A stretch of DNA of 64,000 nucleotides from Streptomyces monomycini (GCF_022271435.1 NZ_JAFIQY010000039.1:21923-85922), one strand, 5' to 3'. Positions 7,502-15,735 are shown, counted from the stretch's first letter. The notes: a model not told the origin generated them from the sequence alone. Program-made: numbers and translations.

Positions 7502-9100
7502 TTGATCACCGCCTCCGGCCTGGAGCTGCGCGCCGGCGCCCGCGTCCTCATCGAGTCCGCCTCCTTCCGTATCGCCAAGGGCGACCGGATCGGCCTGGTC
7601 GGCCGCAACGGAGCGGGCAAGACGACCCTCACCAAGGTCCTGGCGGGCGAGGGCATCCCCGCCGCCGGCACGGTCACCCGCTCCGGCGACGTCGGCTACC
7701 TGCCGCAGGACCCGCGCACCGGCGACCTCGACGTCCTCGCCCGCGACCGCATCCTGTCCGCCCGCGGTCTGGACGAGGTCCTGCGCAAGATGCGCGAGAA
7801 CGAGGACCGGATGTCCAACGGCAAGGGCGCCACCCGCGAAAAGGCGATGAAGAAGTACGAGCGCCTGGAGACGGAGTTCCTGACCAAGGGCGGCTACGCG
7901 GCCGAGGCGGAGGCCGCGACCATCGCCGCCAGCCTGGGTCTGCCGGACCGCATCCTCGGCCAGCCCCTGCACACCCTCTCCGGCGGCCAGCGGCGCCGCG
8001 TCGAGCTGGCCCGGATCCTCTTCTCGGACTCCGACACGCTGCTCCTGGACGAGCCGACCAACCACCTCGACGCCGACTCGATCGTCTGGCTGCGCGACTA
8101 CCTGAAGAACTACCGCGGCGGCTTCATCGTGATCTCCCACGACGTCGACCTGGTCGAGACCGTGGTGAACAAGGTGTTCTACCTGGACGCCAACCGCTCC
8201 GAGATCGACATCTACAACATGGGCTGGAAGCTCTACCAGCAGCAGCGCGAGGCCGACGAGAAGCGCCGCAAGCGCGAGCGCGCCAACGCCGAGAAGAAGG
8301 CCGCGCAGCTGCACTCGCAGGCCGACAAGATGCGCGCCAAGGCCACCAAGACCGTCGCCGCGCAGAACATGGCCAAGCGCGCCGACAAGCTGCTCGCCGG
8401 GCTGGACGCCAAGCGCGCCTCCGACAAGGTCGCCAAGCTGCGCTTCCCGGACCCCGCGCCCTGCGGCAAGACCCCGCTGACCGCCGAGGGCCTGTCGAAG
8501 TCGTACGGCTCGCTGGAGATCTTCACCGACGTCGACCTGGCCATCGACAAGGGCTCACGGGTCGTCATCCTCGGCCTGAACGGCGCGGGCAAGACGACGC
8601 TGCTGCGGCTGCTGGCGGGGGTGGAGAAGCCGGACACCGGCGAGGTGCGCCCCGGGCACGGCCTGAAGCTGGGCTACTACGCCCAGGAGCACGAGACGCT
8701 GGACCCGGACCGCACGGTCCTGGAGAACATGCGCTCGGCCGCGCCGGACATGGACCTGGTCGAGATCCGCAAGACGCTCGGCTCCTTCCTGTTCTCCGGC
8801 GACGACGTCGACAAGCCGGCGGGTGTGCTCTCCGGCGGCGAGAAGACCCGGCTGGCGCTGGCCACCCTGGTCGTCTCCTCCGCCAACGTGCTGCTGCTGG
8901 ACGAGCCGACCAACAACCTCGACCCGGCCAGCCGCGAGGAGATCCTCGGCGCGCTGCACACCTTCACCGGCGCCGTGGTGCTGGTCTCCCACGACGAGGG
9001 CGCGGTGGACGCCCTCCAGCCGGAGCGCATCATCCTGCTGCCCGACGGTGTCGAGGACCTGTGGGGCCAGGACTACGCGGACCTCGTCGCGCTGGCCTGA
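7502..9100 (+). CDS. ABC-F family ATPase (ribosome-associated translation factor type)
   Basis: 532 aa from TTG 7502, with CTGGAG about 8 nt upstream. There are two nucleotide-binding domains and no membrane domain. The first has Walker A GRNGAGKTT (about residue 34), signature LSGGQRRR (about 159) and Walker B LLLDEPTNHLD (about 180). A highly charged Lys/Arg/Glu linker follows (about 240-310). The second has Walker A GLNGAGKTT (about 358), LSGGEKTR (about 443) and LLLDEPTNNLD (about 464). ABC-F proteins bind the ribosomal E site and act on the peptidyl-tRNA region; some confer resistance to ribosome-targeting antibiotics, others are housekeeping. Sequence alone does not decide which. The unusual upstream leader suggests regulation by translation. 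Confidence 0.92.
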   Translation: MITASGLELRAGARVLIESASFRIAKGDRIGLVGRNGAGKTTLTKVLAGEGIPAAGTVTRSGDVGYLPQDPRTGDLDVLARDRILSARGLDEVLRKMRENEDRMSNGKGATREKAMKKYERLETEFLTKGGYAAEAEAATIAASLGLPDRILGQPLHTLSGGQRRRVELARILFSDSDTLLLDEPTNHLDADSIVWLRDYLKNYRGGFIVISHDVDLVETVVNKVFYLDANRSEIDIYNMGWKLYQQQREADEKRRKRERANAEKKAAQLHSQADKMRAKATKTVAAQNMAKRADKLLAGLDAKRASDKVAKLRFPDPAPCGKTPLTAEGLSKSYGSLEIFTDVDLAIDKGSRVVILGLNGAGKTTLLRLLAGVEKPDTGEVRPGHGLKLGYYAQEHETLDPDRTVLENMRSAAPDMDLVEIRKTLGSFLFSGDDVDKPAGVLSGGEKTRLALATLVVSSANVLLLDEPTNNLDPASREEILGALHTFTGAVVLVSHDEGAVDALQPERIILLPDGVEDLWGQDYADLVALA

Positions 9101-9134
9101 GGGCCGCCCGAGGGCCGGGAGGGATCAAGGGCGT

Positions 9135-9163
9135 ATGGATCATTCGGCCGACGGGTGATCCAT
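9135..9163. promoter_or_regulatory. Inverted repeat ATGGATCA-N13-TGATCCAT
   Basis: Perfect 8-bp arms (9135-9142 and 9156-9163) lie 35 nt after the ABC-F stop codon. It may be a first, weaker terminator or an operator; there is no T-run. Confidence 0.5.
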
Positions 9164-9205
9164 CATCTGAGTGAGAGCGGCTCGTACATCGGCGAGCCTC
9201 CCTGT

Positions 9206-9234
9206 GACGGCCGGGCCCCAGGGGCCCGGCCGTC
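9206..9234 (+). terminator. Strong hairpin terminator after the ABC-F gene
   Basis: GACGGCCGGGCCCC (9206-9219) and its exact complement (9221-9234) are separated by one base, giving a long GC stem followed by ATCATTTCGT. This ends ABC-F transcription. The remaining gap to 9446 is comparatively AT-rich (GTGAAATTCCTAACGG) and probably holds the promoter of the next gene, though no box stands out. Confidence 0.8.
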
Positions 9235-9446
9235 ATCATTTCGTACCAGCCCCCTCTGACCTGCTCATTCGCGGCGAAACCCGTGGTCGGAGCGGTGAAA
9301 TTCCTAACGGAACCCCTAATTCCAAGAGTCAATACGGCGCCCGCGACGCCAAACGATGTCCCACGGACCTTGCTGAATGGGTGGCCAGGAACGCGGGAAG
9401 GGGTGATCATGAGAGTCCAGAGCGCACTTCCCACGAGGAGGCACGG

Positions 9447-9668
9447 GTGGCCGAGACTCTGAAGAAGGGCAGCCGGGTTACCGGCGCCGCGCGCGAGAAG
9501 CTCGCGGCAGACCTGAAGAAGAAGTACGACTCCGGAGCGAGCATCCGGGCGCTGGCCGAAGAGACCGGCCGCTCCTACGGGTTCGTGCACCGGATGCTCA
9601 GCGAATCCGGTGTGACCCTGCGTGGTCGTGGCGGAGCCACCAGGGGCAAGAAGGCCGCCTCGGCCTGA
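9447..9668 (+). CDS. Small helix-turn-helix protein (73 aa), conserved Streptomyces type
   Basis: GTG 9447 follows GAGGAGG at good spacing. After a basic N-terminus (MAETLKKGSRVTGAAREKL), residues 24-60 form a clear HTH: KKKYDSGASIRALAEETGRS is helix-turn-recognition helix, as in resolvase or sigma-type HTH units, and SYGFVHRMLSESGVTLRGRG completes it. The C-terminus is Lys/Arg/Ala-rich. There is no partner domain, so it is either a minimal DNA-binding protein or a nucleoid-type accessory factor. Similar stand-alone HTH proteins are common in Streptomyces chromosomes. Targets unknown. It has its own terminator (9699-9730). Confidence 0.82.
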   Translation: MAETLKKGSRVTGAAREKLAADLKKKYDSGASIRALAEETGRSYGFVHRMLSESGVTLRGRGGATRGKKAASA

Positions 9669-9698
9669 CCGAGGCGTTCCGCTCCGGGAGCTACGGTG

Positions 9699-9730
9699 CC
9701 ACCCGGTCGGTCGAGCAGGCGACCGGGTGG
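9699..9730 (+). terminator. Hairpin terminator after the small HTH gene
   Basis: CCACCCGGTCG (9699-9709) and CGACCGGGTGG (9720-9730) are perfect 11-bp arms with a 10-nt loop, followed by TTACTGTT. Confidence 0.8.
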
Positions 9731-9791
9731 TTACTGTTCAGTCACTTAAGCACGCACACGTGCGGTCGGCTGACTGACTCGGAGGCGCTCC

Positions 9792-10571
9792 ATGACCCTG
9801 CTCGACAAGGACGGTGTGCGGCTCACCGTGGACGACGTGATCGCCACGGTGACCCTCGCCGGACCGGCCAAACGCAACGCGCAGTCGCCCGCCATGTGGC
9901 GGGCGCTGGCCGAGGCCGGATCACTGGTGCCGGGAGACGTCCGGATCGTGGTGCTGCGCGGCGAGGGCAAGTCCTTCTCCGCCGGCCTGGACCGGCAGGC
10001 GTTCACGCCCGAAGGCTTCGACGGCGAGCCGTCGTTCCTCGACATGGCACGCGGCCCGGACAGTGAATTGGACGCCATCATCGCCGAGTACCAGGAAGCG
10101 TTCACCTGGTGGCGGCGGAACGACGTGGTGTCCATCGCCGCTGTCCAGGGCCACGCGATCGGCGCCGGCTTCCAGCTCGCACTCGCCTGCGACCTGCGGG
10201 TGTGCGCCGACGACGCGCAGTTCGCCATGCGGGAGACCAGCCTCGGACTGGTGCCGGACCTGACCGGCACCCACCCCCTGGTCGCCCTGGTCGGCTACGC
10301 CCGCGCGCTGGAGATCTGCGCCACCGGCCGCTTCGTCCACGCCGACGAGGCCGAACGCATCGGCCTGGCCAACCTCGTGGTGCCCGCCGCCGACCTGGAC
10401 GGTGCCGTCGCCGACCTGGCGGGAGCCCTCGTCGCCGCGCCGCGGGACGCCGTCATCGAGACCAAGGCCCTGCTCATGGGCGCCGCCTCCCGTACGTACG
10501 AGGAGCAGCGCGCCGCCGAACGCGCCGCGCAGGCACGACGGCTGCGCGACCTGGCGGGCCTGGGCGAGTAG
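9792..10571 (+). CDS. Enoyl-CoA hydratase/isomerase (crotonase) family protein
   Basis: 259 aa, the standard crotonase size. Oxyanion-hole segments are visible: RGEGKSFSAGLD (about residues 54-65) and QGHAIGAGFQLALACDLRV (about 117-135). ETSLGLVPDLTGTHPL follows; the Glu and Asp positions used by hydratases are partly changed (Leu-Val-Pro-Asp-Leu), so isomerase or hydratase activity cannot be fixed. Such enzymes act on enoyl-CoA thioesters in fatty-acid degradation. ATG 9792 is preceded by GGAGG (about 8 nt). The upstream region has GTTCAGTCACTTAAG, one of the few AT-rich stretches, probably its promoter. It stands alone between two terminators. Confidence 0.9.
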   Translation: MTLLDKDGVRLTVDDVIATVTLAGPAKRNAQSPAMWRALAEAGSLVPGDVRIVVLRGEGKSFSAGLDRQAFTPEGFDGEPSFLDMARGPDSELDAIIAEYQEAFTWWRRNDVVSIAAVQGHAIGAGFQLALACDLRVCADDAQFAMRETSLGLVPDLTGTHPLVALVGYARALEICATGRFVHADEAERIGLANLVVPAADLDGAVADLAGALVAAPRDAVIETKALLMGAASRTYEEQRAAERAAQARRLRDLAGLGE

Positions 10572-10588
10572 CCGCGCGCCGCGCGGCT
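10570..10588. terminator. Bidirectional hairpin between convergent genes
   Basis: AGCCGCGC and GCGCGGCT form 8-bp arms around GCC. The two stop codons abut the stem on either side, so the one hairpin can end both transcripts. Confidence 0.6.
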
Positions 10589-11331
10589 CAGGAGGCGTCG
10601 GGCGGTTCGAGGGCGGCGACGAGCACCGCGACGGTGGAGCGCTCACCGTCCGCCGGCTGCCCGGCGTCCGCCGCTGTCCCGACCGCGTCGCGTACGTCCC
10701 GCGCCACGTCCAGCGTCCGCCGGTCCGGCGCGACGGCCAGTTGGACGAGTACGTGCCCGTCCTCCACGCGGACCGGCCGGGACAGCGCACCCAGGGCCGG
10801 TACGAGACGAACGACTCCCGGGACCCGCAGCGCGGCCGTCTCCAGAGAGCCGGCGTCGGCCGTGGCCCCGCTCCCGCCCGGCGCGCCACCGGGAGGAGCG
10901 TCGTCGTCCCGGCCTCCGCCCGCTGCCTCTTCCCCCTCGTCGAGCAGGTCCGTGACCCGCACATCGACGACGGACACCTCCAGGCCCAGCCGCTCCGCCG
11001 CACACGCCAGCAGCGCTTCCCGCAGCAGGCCCGCGGAAGCCGGAACCGGGCGCCCGGCCGTGGCGGCGACTTCCGTCTCGATCAGCAGCGGTCCCGGCGG
11101 CAGCGCGCTCGGCGGTGACGGGACCGCCGCTTCCGGCGCGGCGTCCGCGTCCGCCACGGACAGCCGGAGCGTACCGATCCGCAGCCCCGGCAGCGCGTCG
11201 CCCGCCTCCCGCAGCACCCCGGCGGCCGCCCGCTCGGCGATCCACGCCCCGTCCGACGGGCCGCCCAGCGGCAGCAGCCGGCCGAGTCCGAGCTGCCGTC
11301 GTACCGCCGTCACCAACTGGTCACCGGCCAC
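10588..11331 (-). CDS. Streptomyces protein of the type annotated nucleopolyhedrovirus P10 family
   Basis: 247 aa from GTG 11331 (AAAGAGG 9 nt upstream). There is no transmembrane segment. It contains Ala/Leu/Val-rich alpha-beta stretches that twice resemble the Asp23 fold: VVDVRVTDLL near residue 120 and ALRVPGVVRLVPALGALSRP near 175, the latter like the PGV-x-VRVAV segments of the neighbouring Asp23-type proteins. A Gly/Asp-rich linker separates them. I recall this neighbour of Asp23 genes carrying a P10-type name in Streptomyces annotations; that label says nothing about viral origin. It is divergent from the Asp23 operon, so it probably belongs to the same envelope-stress module. Function unknown. 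Confidence 0.72.
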   Translation of the reverse strand: MAGDQLVTAVRRQLGLGRLLPLGGPSDGAWIAERAAAGVLREAGDALPGLRIGTLRLSVADADAAPEAAVPSPPSALPPGPLLIETEVAATAGRPVPASAGLLREALLACAAERLGLEVSVVDVRVTDLLDEGEEAAGGGRDDDAPPGGAPGGSGATADAGSLETAALRVPGVVRLVPALGALSRPVRVEDGHVLVQLAVAPDRRTLDVARDVRDAVGTAADAGQPADGERSTVAVLVAALEPPDAS

Positions 11332-11523
11332 CGGCCGTCACCTCTTTCCCGAACAGTCCTTCCACCTTGCCGCACACCCGGCCGGGCGGCAGGGTCGCAT
11401 ACCCGAATGGCGGCAACCCGACCACTCCGCTGCCGCATCCCCGCAGCGGGCCCGGGGAAGCCGCCTTACTGTGGAAAACGGAGCGGCTGGCAGCTCCGAC
11501 CCCTCGGAAAGGGACGATCGGCG

Positions 11524-12006
11524 ATGACCGAGAGCGCACAAGGTAACCGGCCCGAGCCGCGGACCGGAGACTCGCAGGGCAAGACGCTGGGGACCAAGCG
11601 GGGCGGCGGCGACCCCGCGACCCGTGGGCGTACCACCATCGCCGACGGTGTCGTGGAGAAGATCGCCGGCATGGCGGCCCGCGACGTCATGGGCGTGCAC
11701 GCGATGGGCAGCGGCTTCGCCCGCACGCTCGGCGCGGTGCGCGACCGGGTGCCCGGCGGCAGCAAGTCGGTGACCCGCGGCGTCAAGGCCGAGGTCGGCG
11801 AGGTGCAGACCGCGCTGGACCTGGAGATCGTCGTCGAGTACGGCGTCTCCATCGCGGACCTCGCCCGGGCCGTACGGGAGAACGTCATCTCCGCCGTGGA
11901 GCGGATGACGGGCCTGGAGGTCGTCGAGGTCAACATCGCGGTGAGCGACGTGAAACTGCCCGACGACGAGGAGGACGAGGACGACGAGGAGCCGCGCCTC
12001 CAGTAG
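11524..12006 (+). CDS. Asp23/Gls24 family envelope stress response protein
   Basis: 160 aa. After a polar N-terminus (residues 1-35) comes the Asp23 core: TTIADGVVEKIAGMAARDV, GVHAMGSG, KAEVGEVQTALDLEIVVEYG, and RENVISAVERMTGLEVVEVN, ending in an acidic tail (DDEEDEDDEE). In Staphylococcus the founding member is a membrane-associated cytosolic protein anchored by AmaP, and the same partner is encoded four genes downstream here. GAAAGGGA precedes ATG 11524. It is first in a tight five-gene operon (11524-14099), inferred from overlaps and spacings of 6 nt or less among the last four genes. Likely role: cell-envelope homeostasis at the inner face of the membrane. Confidence 0.9.
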   Translation: MTESAQGNRPEPRTGDSQGKTLGTKRGGGDPATRGRTTIADGVVEKIAGMAARDVMGVHAMGSGFARTLGAVRDRVPGGSKSVTRGVKAEVGEVQTALDLEIVVEYGVSIADLARAVRENVISAVERMTGLEVVEVNIAVSDVKLPDDEEDEDDEEPRLQ

Positions 12007-12088
12007 GCGGGCCGGTCCTCCAGACGACAGGCGCCGGGGCTCCGCTCCGCAGGACCCGGCCGGGGTGGTAGCGAAGGGAAGCGCGTAG

Positions 12089-12286
12089 ATGAGCATGGCC
12101 GTGGTCGGTCTGTTGGCCGGAATGGCGCTGGGCTTCGCCGGATACTTCGGCGGTTTCGGGGCCTTTGTGCTGGTGGCGGCGCTGGGCGCCATCGGATTCA
12201 TCGTCGGGAAGTTCGTGGACGGCGACTTGGAGGCCGGGGAGTTCTTCCGGACCCGTACGGGCGACCGCGACGACCGGCGGAGGTGA
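12089..12286 (+). CDS. Small membrane protein, DUF2273-like (Asp23 cluster)
   Basis: 65 aa with two close hydrophobic segments (about residues 3-22 and 24-42) separated by a Gly-Tyr-Phe-Gly-Gly turn, then an acidic/basic tail (DGDLEAGEFFRTRTGDRDD). Size, hairpin topology and position between two Asp23 genes match the DUF2273 small integral membrane proteins found in AmaP-Asp23 operons of Gram-positive bacteria. It probably helps tether Asp23 proteins to the membrane. GAAGGGAAG lies upstream of ATG 12089. The next gene starts 6 nt after its stop. Confidence 0.8.
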   Translation: MSMAVVGLLAGMALGFAGYFGGFGAFVLVAALGAIGFIVGKFVDGDLEAGEFFRTRTGDRDDRRR

Positions 12287-12292
12287 CGCCCG

Positions 12293-12697
12293 GTGGCGAC
12301 CGTGTCCCCCGCGGCCGCGGCACCCGGCGCCGCCCAGCCGGCCGTACCGGCCGGTGAACGGGGCGCCACGAGGATCGCGGACCGGGTCGTGGCCAAGATC
12401 GCCGCGCAGGCCGCCCGCGAGGCCCTGCGCGACGCGTCCACGGAACCCGCCGATGCCCACGCGTCGGTGACGGTGCGCCGGCGCGACGGACGGCGGGACT
12501 TCGGCGAGGCCCGGGTACGGGTCGCCGTCGAACTGGGCTACCCCTCCGACATCGGCGCCCAGTGCGGCGCCGTACGACGGCAGGTCACCCAGCGGGTCCG
12601 CGAACTGGCCGGCATGTCGGTGCCCGAGGTGTCCGTCCAGGTCGAGCGGCTGCACGCGCCCCAGATGGAGCGGTCCGGCCGGGGGAGGGTGCGATGA
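12293..12697 (+). CDS. Second Asp23/Gls24-type protein
   Basis: 134 aa from GTG 12293, which follows GGCGGAGG. It has the Asp23 pattern: GATRIADRVVAKIAAQAAREA, a middle strand VTVRRRDGRRDFGEARVRVA, then QVTQRVRELAGMSVPEVSVQ, in which the VRELxGMxVPEV segment matches the end of the fold in the first copy. The N-terminus is Ala/Pro-rich. It differs enough from the 160-aa copy to be a distinct subfamily rather than a recent duplicate. Its TGA overlaps the next ATG (ATGA), which indicates translational coupling. Confidence 0.85.
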   Translation: MATVSPAAAAPGAAQPAVPAGERGATRIADRVVAKIAAQAAREALRDASTEPADAHASVTVRRRDGRRDFGEARVRVAVELGYPSDIGAQCGAVRRQVTQRVRELAGMSVPEVSVQVERLHAPQMERSGRGRVR

Positions 12698-13485
12698 ACG
12701 ACGACGATCCCGATCTGCGGCACACCCAGCGGCTGCCCACCCTCGACAAGTCGGCGGGCGCCACGGCGGTCCCGCCCGGCGAGGGCGGCCCCGGCACTCC
12801 TTCCGGTCAGGGCGGCTCCGGTCCTTCGGACGGCCCGGACAACCCGGACCCCCGGGGCGATTCCGGCCCTCCGGGCGGCGGCCCCGGGCAGACCGGCCCG
12901 GCGGACACCGGGCAGTCCCCCCGCGAGGAGACGGACGGCGGCGGCCGGGCCCGGCGCTTCTGGGCGGCCCGGCGCGTACCGTCCACACTGGTCGCGCTCG
13001 TCGTGCTCGGCGCCGCCGGACTGCTGCTGTACGACGTGGCCGCCGTACGCGCCGACCGCCCCGCGATGGCCTGGCGCAAACGCCTCGCCACCGAGCTGGC
13101 GTCCCGCCACCTGGACGACGTCTGGGTCCTCGCGGGCGCCGCGGTGGCCGTGGCCCTCGGCATCTGGCTGCTGGTGCTGGCGCTGACCCCCGGCCTGCGC
13201 GGCGTGCTGCCGATGCGGCGCACGACACCGGACGTACGCGGCGGCCTGGACCGCGCCGCGGCCGCCCTGGTGCTGCGCGACCGGGCCATGGAGGTGCCGG
13301 GCGTGCAGTCCGTACGGGTCGCCGTCGGCCGCCGCCGGGCCAAGGCACGCGCGGTCTCGCACTTCCGCGAACTGGACGAGGTACGGAGCGACCTGAACAC
13401 GGCGCTCGGCGACGGGCTGCGGCAGCTGGGCCTCGCCCGGCGTCCGGCGCTGTCCGTACGGGTGCGCCGGTCGGCGAAGAGGTGA
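12694..13485 (+). CDS. DUF6286-like membrane protein of the Asp23 cluster
   Basis: 263 aa. Residues 1-90 are Gly/Pro/Asp-rich and disordered. Two transmembrane segments follow (about residues 103-122, STLVALVVLGAAGLLLYDV, and 151-172, VWVLAGAAVAVALGIWLLVL). The C-terminal domain (about 185-263) carries RDRAMEVPGVQSVRVAVGRR and LGDGLRQLGLARRPALSVRV, the same alpha-beta pattern as Asp23/AmaP C-termini. The long cytoplasmic disordered head and membrane hairpin suggest a platform linking Asp23 proteins to the membrane. It overlaps both neighbours by 4 nt, so it is in the middle of a coupled operon. The DUF number is from memory of similar clusters. Confidence 0.75.
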   Translation: MNDDDPDLRHTQRLPTLDKSAGATAVPPGEGGPGTPSGQGGSGPSDGPDNPDPRGDSGPPGGGPGQTGPADTGQSPREETDGGGRARRFWAARRVPSTLVALVVLGAAGLLLYDVAAVRADRPAMAWRKRLATELASRHLDDVWVLAGAAVAVALGIWLLVLALTPGLRGVLPMRRTTPDVRGGLDRAAAALVLRDRAMEVPGVQSVRVAVGRRRAKARAVSHFRELDEVRSDLNTALGDGLRQLGLARRPALSVRVRRSAKR

Positions 13486-14099
13486 GCACGACGATGCGCA
13501 AGGTCCTGCGAACGGTCAACCGGGTACTGCTGGCCCTGACGGGCCTGGTCCTGATCGTTGTCGGCGCCACGGTGCTGCTCGGCGGCTTCGACCTGCCGGG
13601 CAAGTGGGGCTTCGACCTGCCGACCGGCGGACGCTGGTCCCGGCCCGACGACGTGCTGCTGCGCGACGCGGACCGCACCCGCTGGACGGACAGCGGCTGG
13701 TGGTGGCCGGTGGTCATCGCGGTCCTGGCCGTCCTCGTCCTGCTGGCGCTGTGGTGGCTGCTGTGCCAGTTCCGGCGGCACCGGCTGCGCGAGATCCTCG
13801 TGGACAGCGGCGACGGCGAGGGCGCCCAGCTGCGCGGCCGCGCGCTGGAGAACGTCCTGACGGCCGAGTCCGAGTCGCTGGACGGGGTCGACCGGGCCCG
13901 CGTCCACCTCACCGGCCGCCGCACCGAACCCCGCGTACGAGCCGGCCTGGCACTCGCCCCGCACGCGAACCCCTGCGCCGTGATCGCCCGCCTCTCCTCG
14001 GAGTCCATCACCCACGCCCGCACCTCGGCCGGCCTGGAACGGCTGCCTGCCGAGGTACGGCTGCGGGCGGTCAAGCACCGGGCGGAGCGGGTGACTTAG
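13482..14099 (+). CDS. amaP: AmaP, alkaline shock response membrane anchor protein
   Basis: 205 aa from GTG 13482, overlapping the previous stop (GTGA); ATG 13494 is an alternative. Two transmembrane segments (about residues 14-34 and 72-95, WWWPVVIAVLAVLVLLALWWLL) are split by a short external loop. The cytoplasmic domain after KRR-type positive residues contains GEGAQLRGRALENVLTAESE and VDRARVHLTGRRTEPRVRAG, which match AmaP architecture. In Staphylococcus AmaP anchors Asp23 at the membrane (established). As the last gene of the cluster it completes the module Asp23, DUF2273, Asp23, DUF6286, AmaP. Confidence 0.85.
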   Translation: MSTTMRKVLRTVNRVLLALTGLVLIVVGATVLLGGFDLPGKWGFDLPTGGRWSRPDDVLLRDADRTRWTDSGWWWPVVIAVLAVLVLLALWWLLCQFRRHRLREILVDSGDGEGAQLRGRALENVLTAESESLDGVDRARVHLTGRRTEPRVRAGLALAPHANPCAVIARLSSESITHARTSAGLERLPAEVRLRAVKHRAERVT

Positions 14100-14168
14100 C
14101 GGGGCACATCGCGAGGCGTGCGCCTTTCGGTGCGGTTCGCCGCTTCGCGCACGGTCCCCAGCCAAGGC

Positions 14169-15671
14169 TCAGACGGTGAGGTGCTGCTCGGTGCCGGAGC
14201 CGTTGGCCGTCGTCTCGGGGGCGATGCCGTGCTGCTCTTCTTCGGGGCGGCCCTTCTCGGGCAGCAGGAAGGTGATCGCGAAGAAGGCCACCAGCAGGCA
14301 CGCCTGGACGAGCAGCGCGCGGTGGAAGCCGCCGGTGAAGTCACCGGCCTCGGCCCGGGCGAAGAACACCGAGCCGAAGACCGCGACGCCGAGGGAGCCG
14401 CCGACTGCCTGGACCGCCGACAGGACACCGGAGGCGGAACCGATCTCGTCGTCGTCGACCGCGGCCAGGATGAAGCTGAACAGGGCAGCGATCACCATGC
14501 CGGCGCCGACGCCCGCCACCGCCACGCCGGGAACGATGTCCCAGATCGAGAACGAGGCGGCGTCGAGGCCGTCGAGCTCGCACCACAGCACGGCCGCGCC
14601 GGCCAGTTGGACGAGCGGTCCGATCTGGAGCACCTTGCGGCCGATCTTGTCGGCGAGGAACGCGCCGCTGACGGCGCCGCCGATCGCGGTCCCCACGGCG
14701 AGGGGCAGATTGCCCAGCCCCGCGTCACCGGCAGTGAAGTGCCGGCCGATCTGCAGGAACAGGGTCAGCACGAGCTGGGTGCCGATGAGCCCGCCGAAGA
14801 ACAGGGCGATACCGCCGAGCCCGACGGTGAAGGCCGGCTTGCGCAGCAGGGCCGGGGTCACCAGCGGCTCGCGGCCCGCGGCGGCCGTGCGGCGCTGCCG
14901 GAGGGCGAAGAGGGCGAAACCGAGCACCGAGGCGGCCATGGACAGCCACGTCCACAGCGGCCAGCCGTTCTCCTGCCCCTGGTTGAGCGGCAGCACCAGC
15001 AGGGCGCAGGACGCCACGACCAGGGCGGCGCCGGTCATGTCGACCCGTACGGTACGGTCGCCCGCCTTCTTGGGCACGAACGTCGCGGCGACGATCAGTG
15101 CCGCGATGCCGATGGGCAGGTTGATCAAAAACACCGACCGCCAGCCGAGGCCGAAGAAGTCGCCCTCGATGAGGAAGCCGCCCAGGACCGGGCCGATGAT
15201 GCCGCCCAGGCCGAGCACGGGTCCGAAGATCGCGAAGGCCTTGGTGAGTTCGGGGCCGGAGAAGTTCTCCCGCAGCAGGCCCAGACCCTGGGGCAGCAGC
15301 ATCGCTCCGGCGATGCCCTGCAGCAGCCGGAAAGCGATCAGCGACTCGATGTTCGGCGCCGTCGCGCACAGCAGCGAGCTCACGGTGAAGGCCGCCAGCC
15401 CGATCAGGAACATCCGGCGTCGCCCGTAGCGGTCGCCGAGCCGGCCGCCGAGCACGAGCCCGGCGCCCAGGGTGAGGGCGTAGCCGCCGATCACCCACTG
15501 CAGTCCGACGGAACCGGCGCCGAGGGACGTCTCCAGGTCCGGTCCGGCGACGTTGACGATCGAGGCGTCCAGGAGATCCATGATCTCCGCGACGATCATC
15601 ACCGCCAGGATCAGCCACCGCCACCGGTAGGGCTCGGCCGTCTCGACAGGGGCGGGGGACGGGTCGTGCAC
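14169..15671 (-). CDS. DHA2 (14-TM) MFS drug-efflux transporter
   Basis: About 500 aa. Fourteen hydrophobic segments can be counted. Motif A appears as GGRLGDRYGRRRMFLIGL between TM2 and TM3, and motif C-like Gly/Pro content occurs in TM5 (FGPVLGLGGIIGPVLGGFLI). LLDASIVNVAGPDL in TM1 is the typical DHA2 motif D1 with its Asp. These proton antiporters export drugs and other organic cations. I chose GTG 15671 because GGAGG lies 8 nt upstream of it; the ATG at 15686, itself part of that GGAGG, has no ribosome-binding site of its own. Regulation: divergent marR-type gene and a TTGACA-N17-TACCTT promoter with duplicated operators. Confidence 0.9.
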   Translation of the reverse strand: MHDPSPAPVETAEPYRWRWLILAVMIVAEIMDLLDASIVNVAGPDLETSLGAGSVGLQWVIGGYALTLGAGLVLGGRLGDRYGRRRMFLIGLAAFTVSSLLCATAPNIESLIAFRLLQGIAGAMLLPQGLGLLRENFSGPELTKAFAIFGPVLGLGGIIGPVLGGFLIEGDFFGLGWRSVFLINLPIGIAALIVAATFVPKKAGDRTVRVDMTGAALVVASCALLVLPLNQGQENGWPLWTWLSMAASVLGFALFALRQRRTAAAGREPLVTPALLRKPAFTVGLGGIALFFGGLIGTQLVLTLFLQIGRHFTAGDAGLGNLPLAVGTAIGGAVSGAFLADKIGRKVLQIGPLVQLAGAAVLWCELDGLDAASFSIWDIVPGVAVAGVGAGMVIAALFSFILAAVDDDEIGSASGVLSAVQAVGGSLGVAVFGSVFFARAEAGDFTGGFHRALLVQACLLVAFFAITFLLPEKGRPEEEQHGIAPETTANGSGTEQHLTV

Positions 15672-15681
15672 GCCAGGTACC

Positions 15682-15735
15682 TCCATGGTGAAGTAATTCC
15701 ATCATGAAGGTAAAGTGGTGGCGGTAGGTTGTCAA
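15682..15735 (-). promoter_or_regulatory. Promoter of the exporter with two CTTCAYSATGGA operator repeats
   Basis: On the minus strand TTGACA (15735-15730), 17 bp and TACCTT (15712-15707) form a consensus-like promoter with +1 near 15700. Two direct copies, CTTCATGATGGA (15709-15698) and CTTCACCATGGA (15693-15682), spaced 16 bp, cover the -10/+1 area and the leader. This is a position where MarR-type repressors commonly bind. Confidence 0.65.

Noticed and set aside
10588..11331. Viral origin suggested by the P10 family name
   Set aside because: The name comes from a weak domain label; context and composition are those of the Asp23 module.
14169..15686. ATG 15686 as start of the DHA2 exporter
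   Set aside because: It overlaps the GGAGG that serves GTG 15671 and has no ribosome-binding site of its own.
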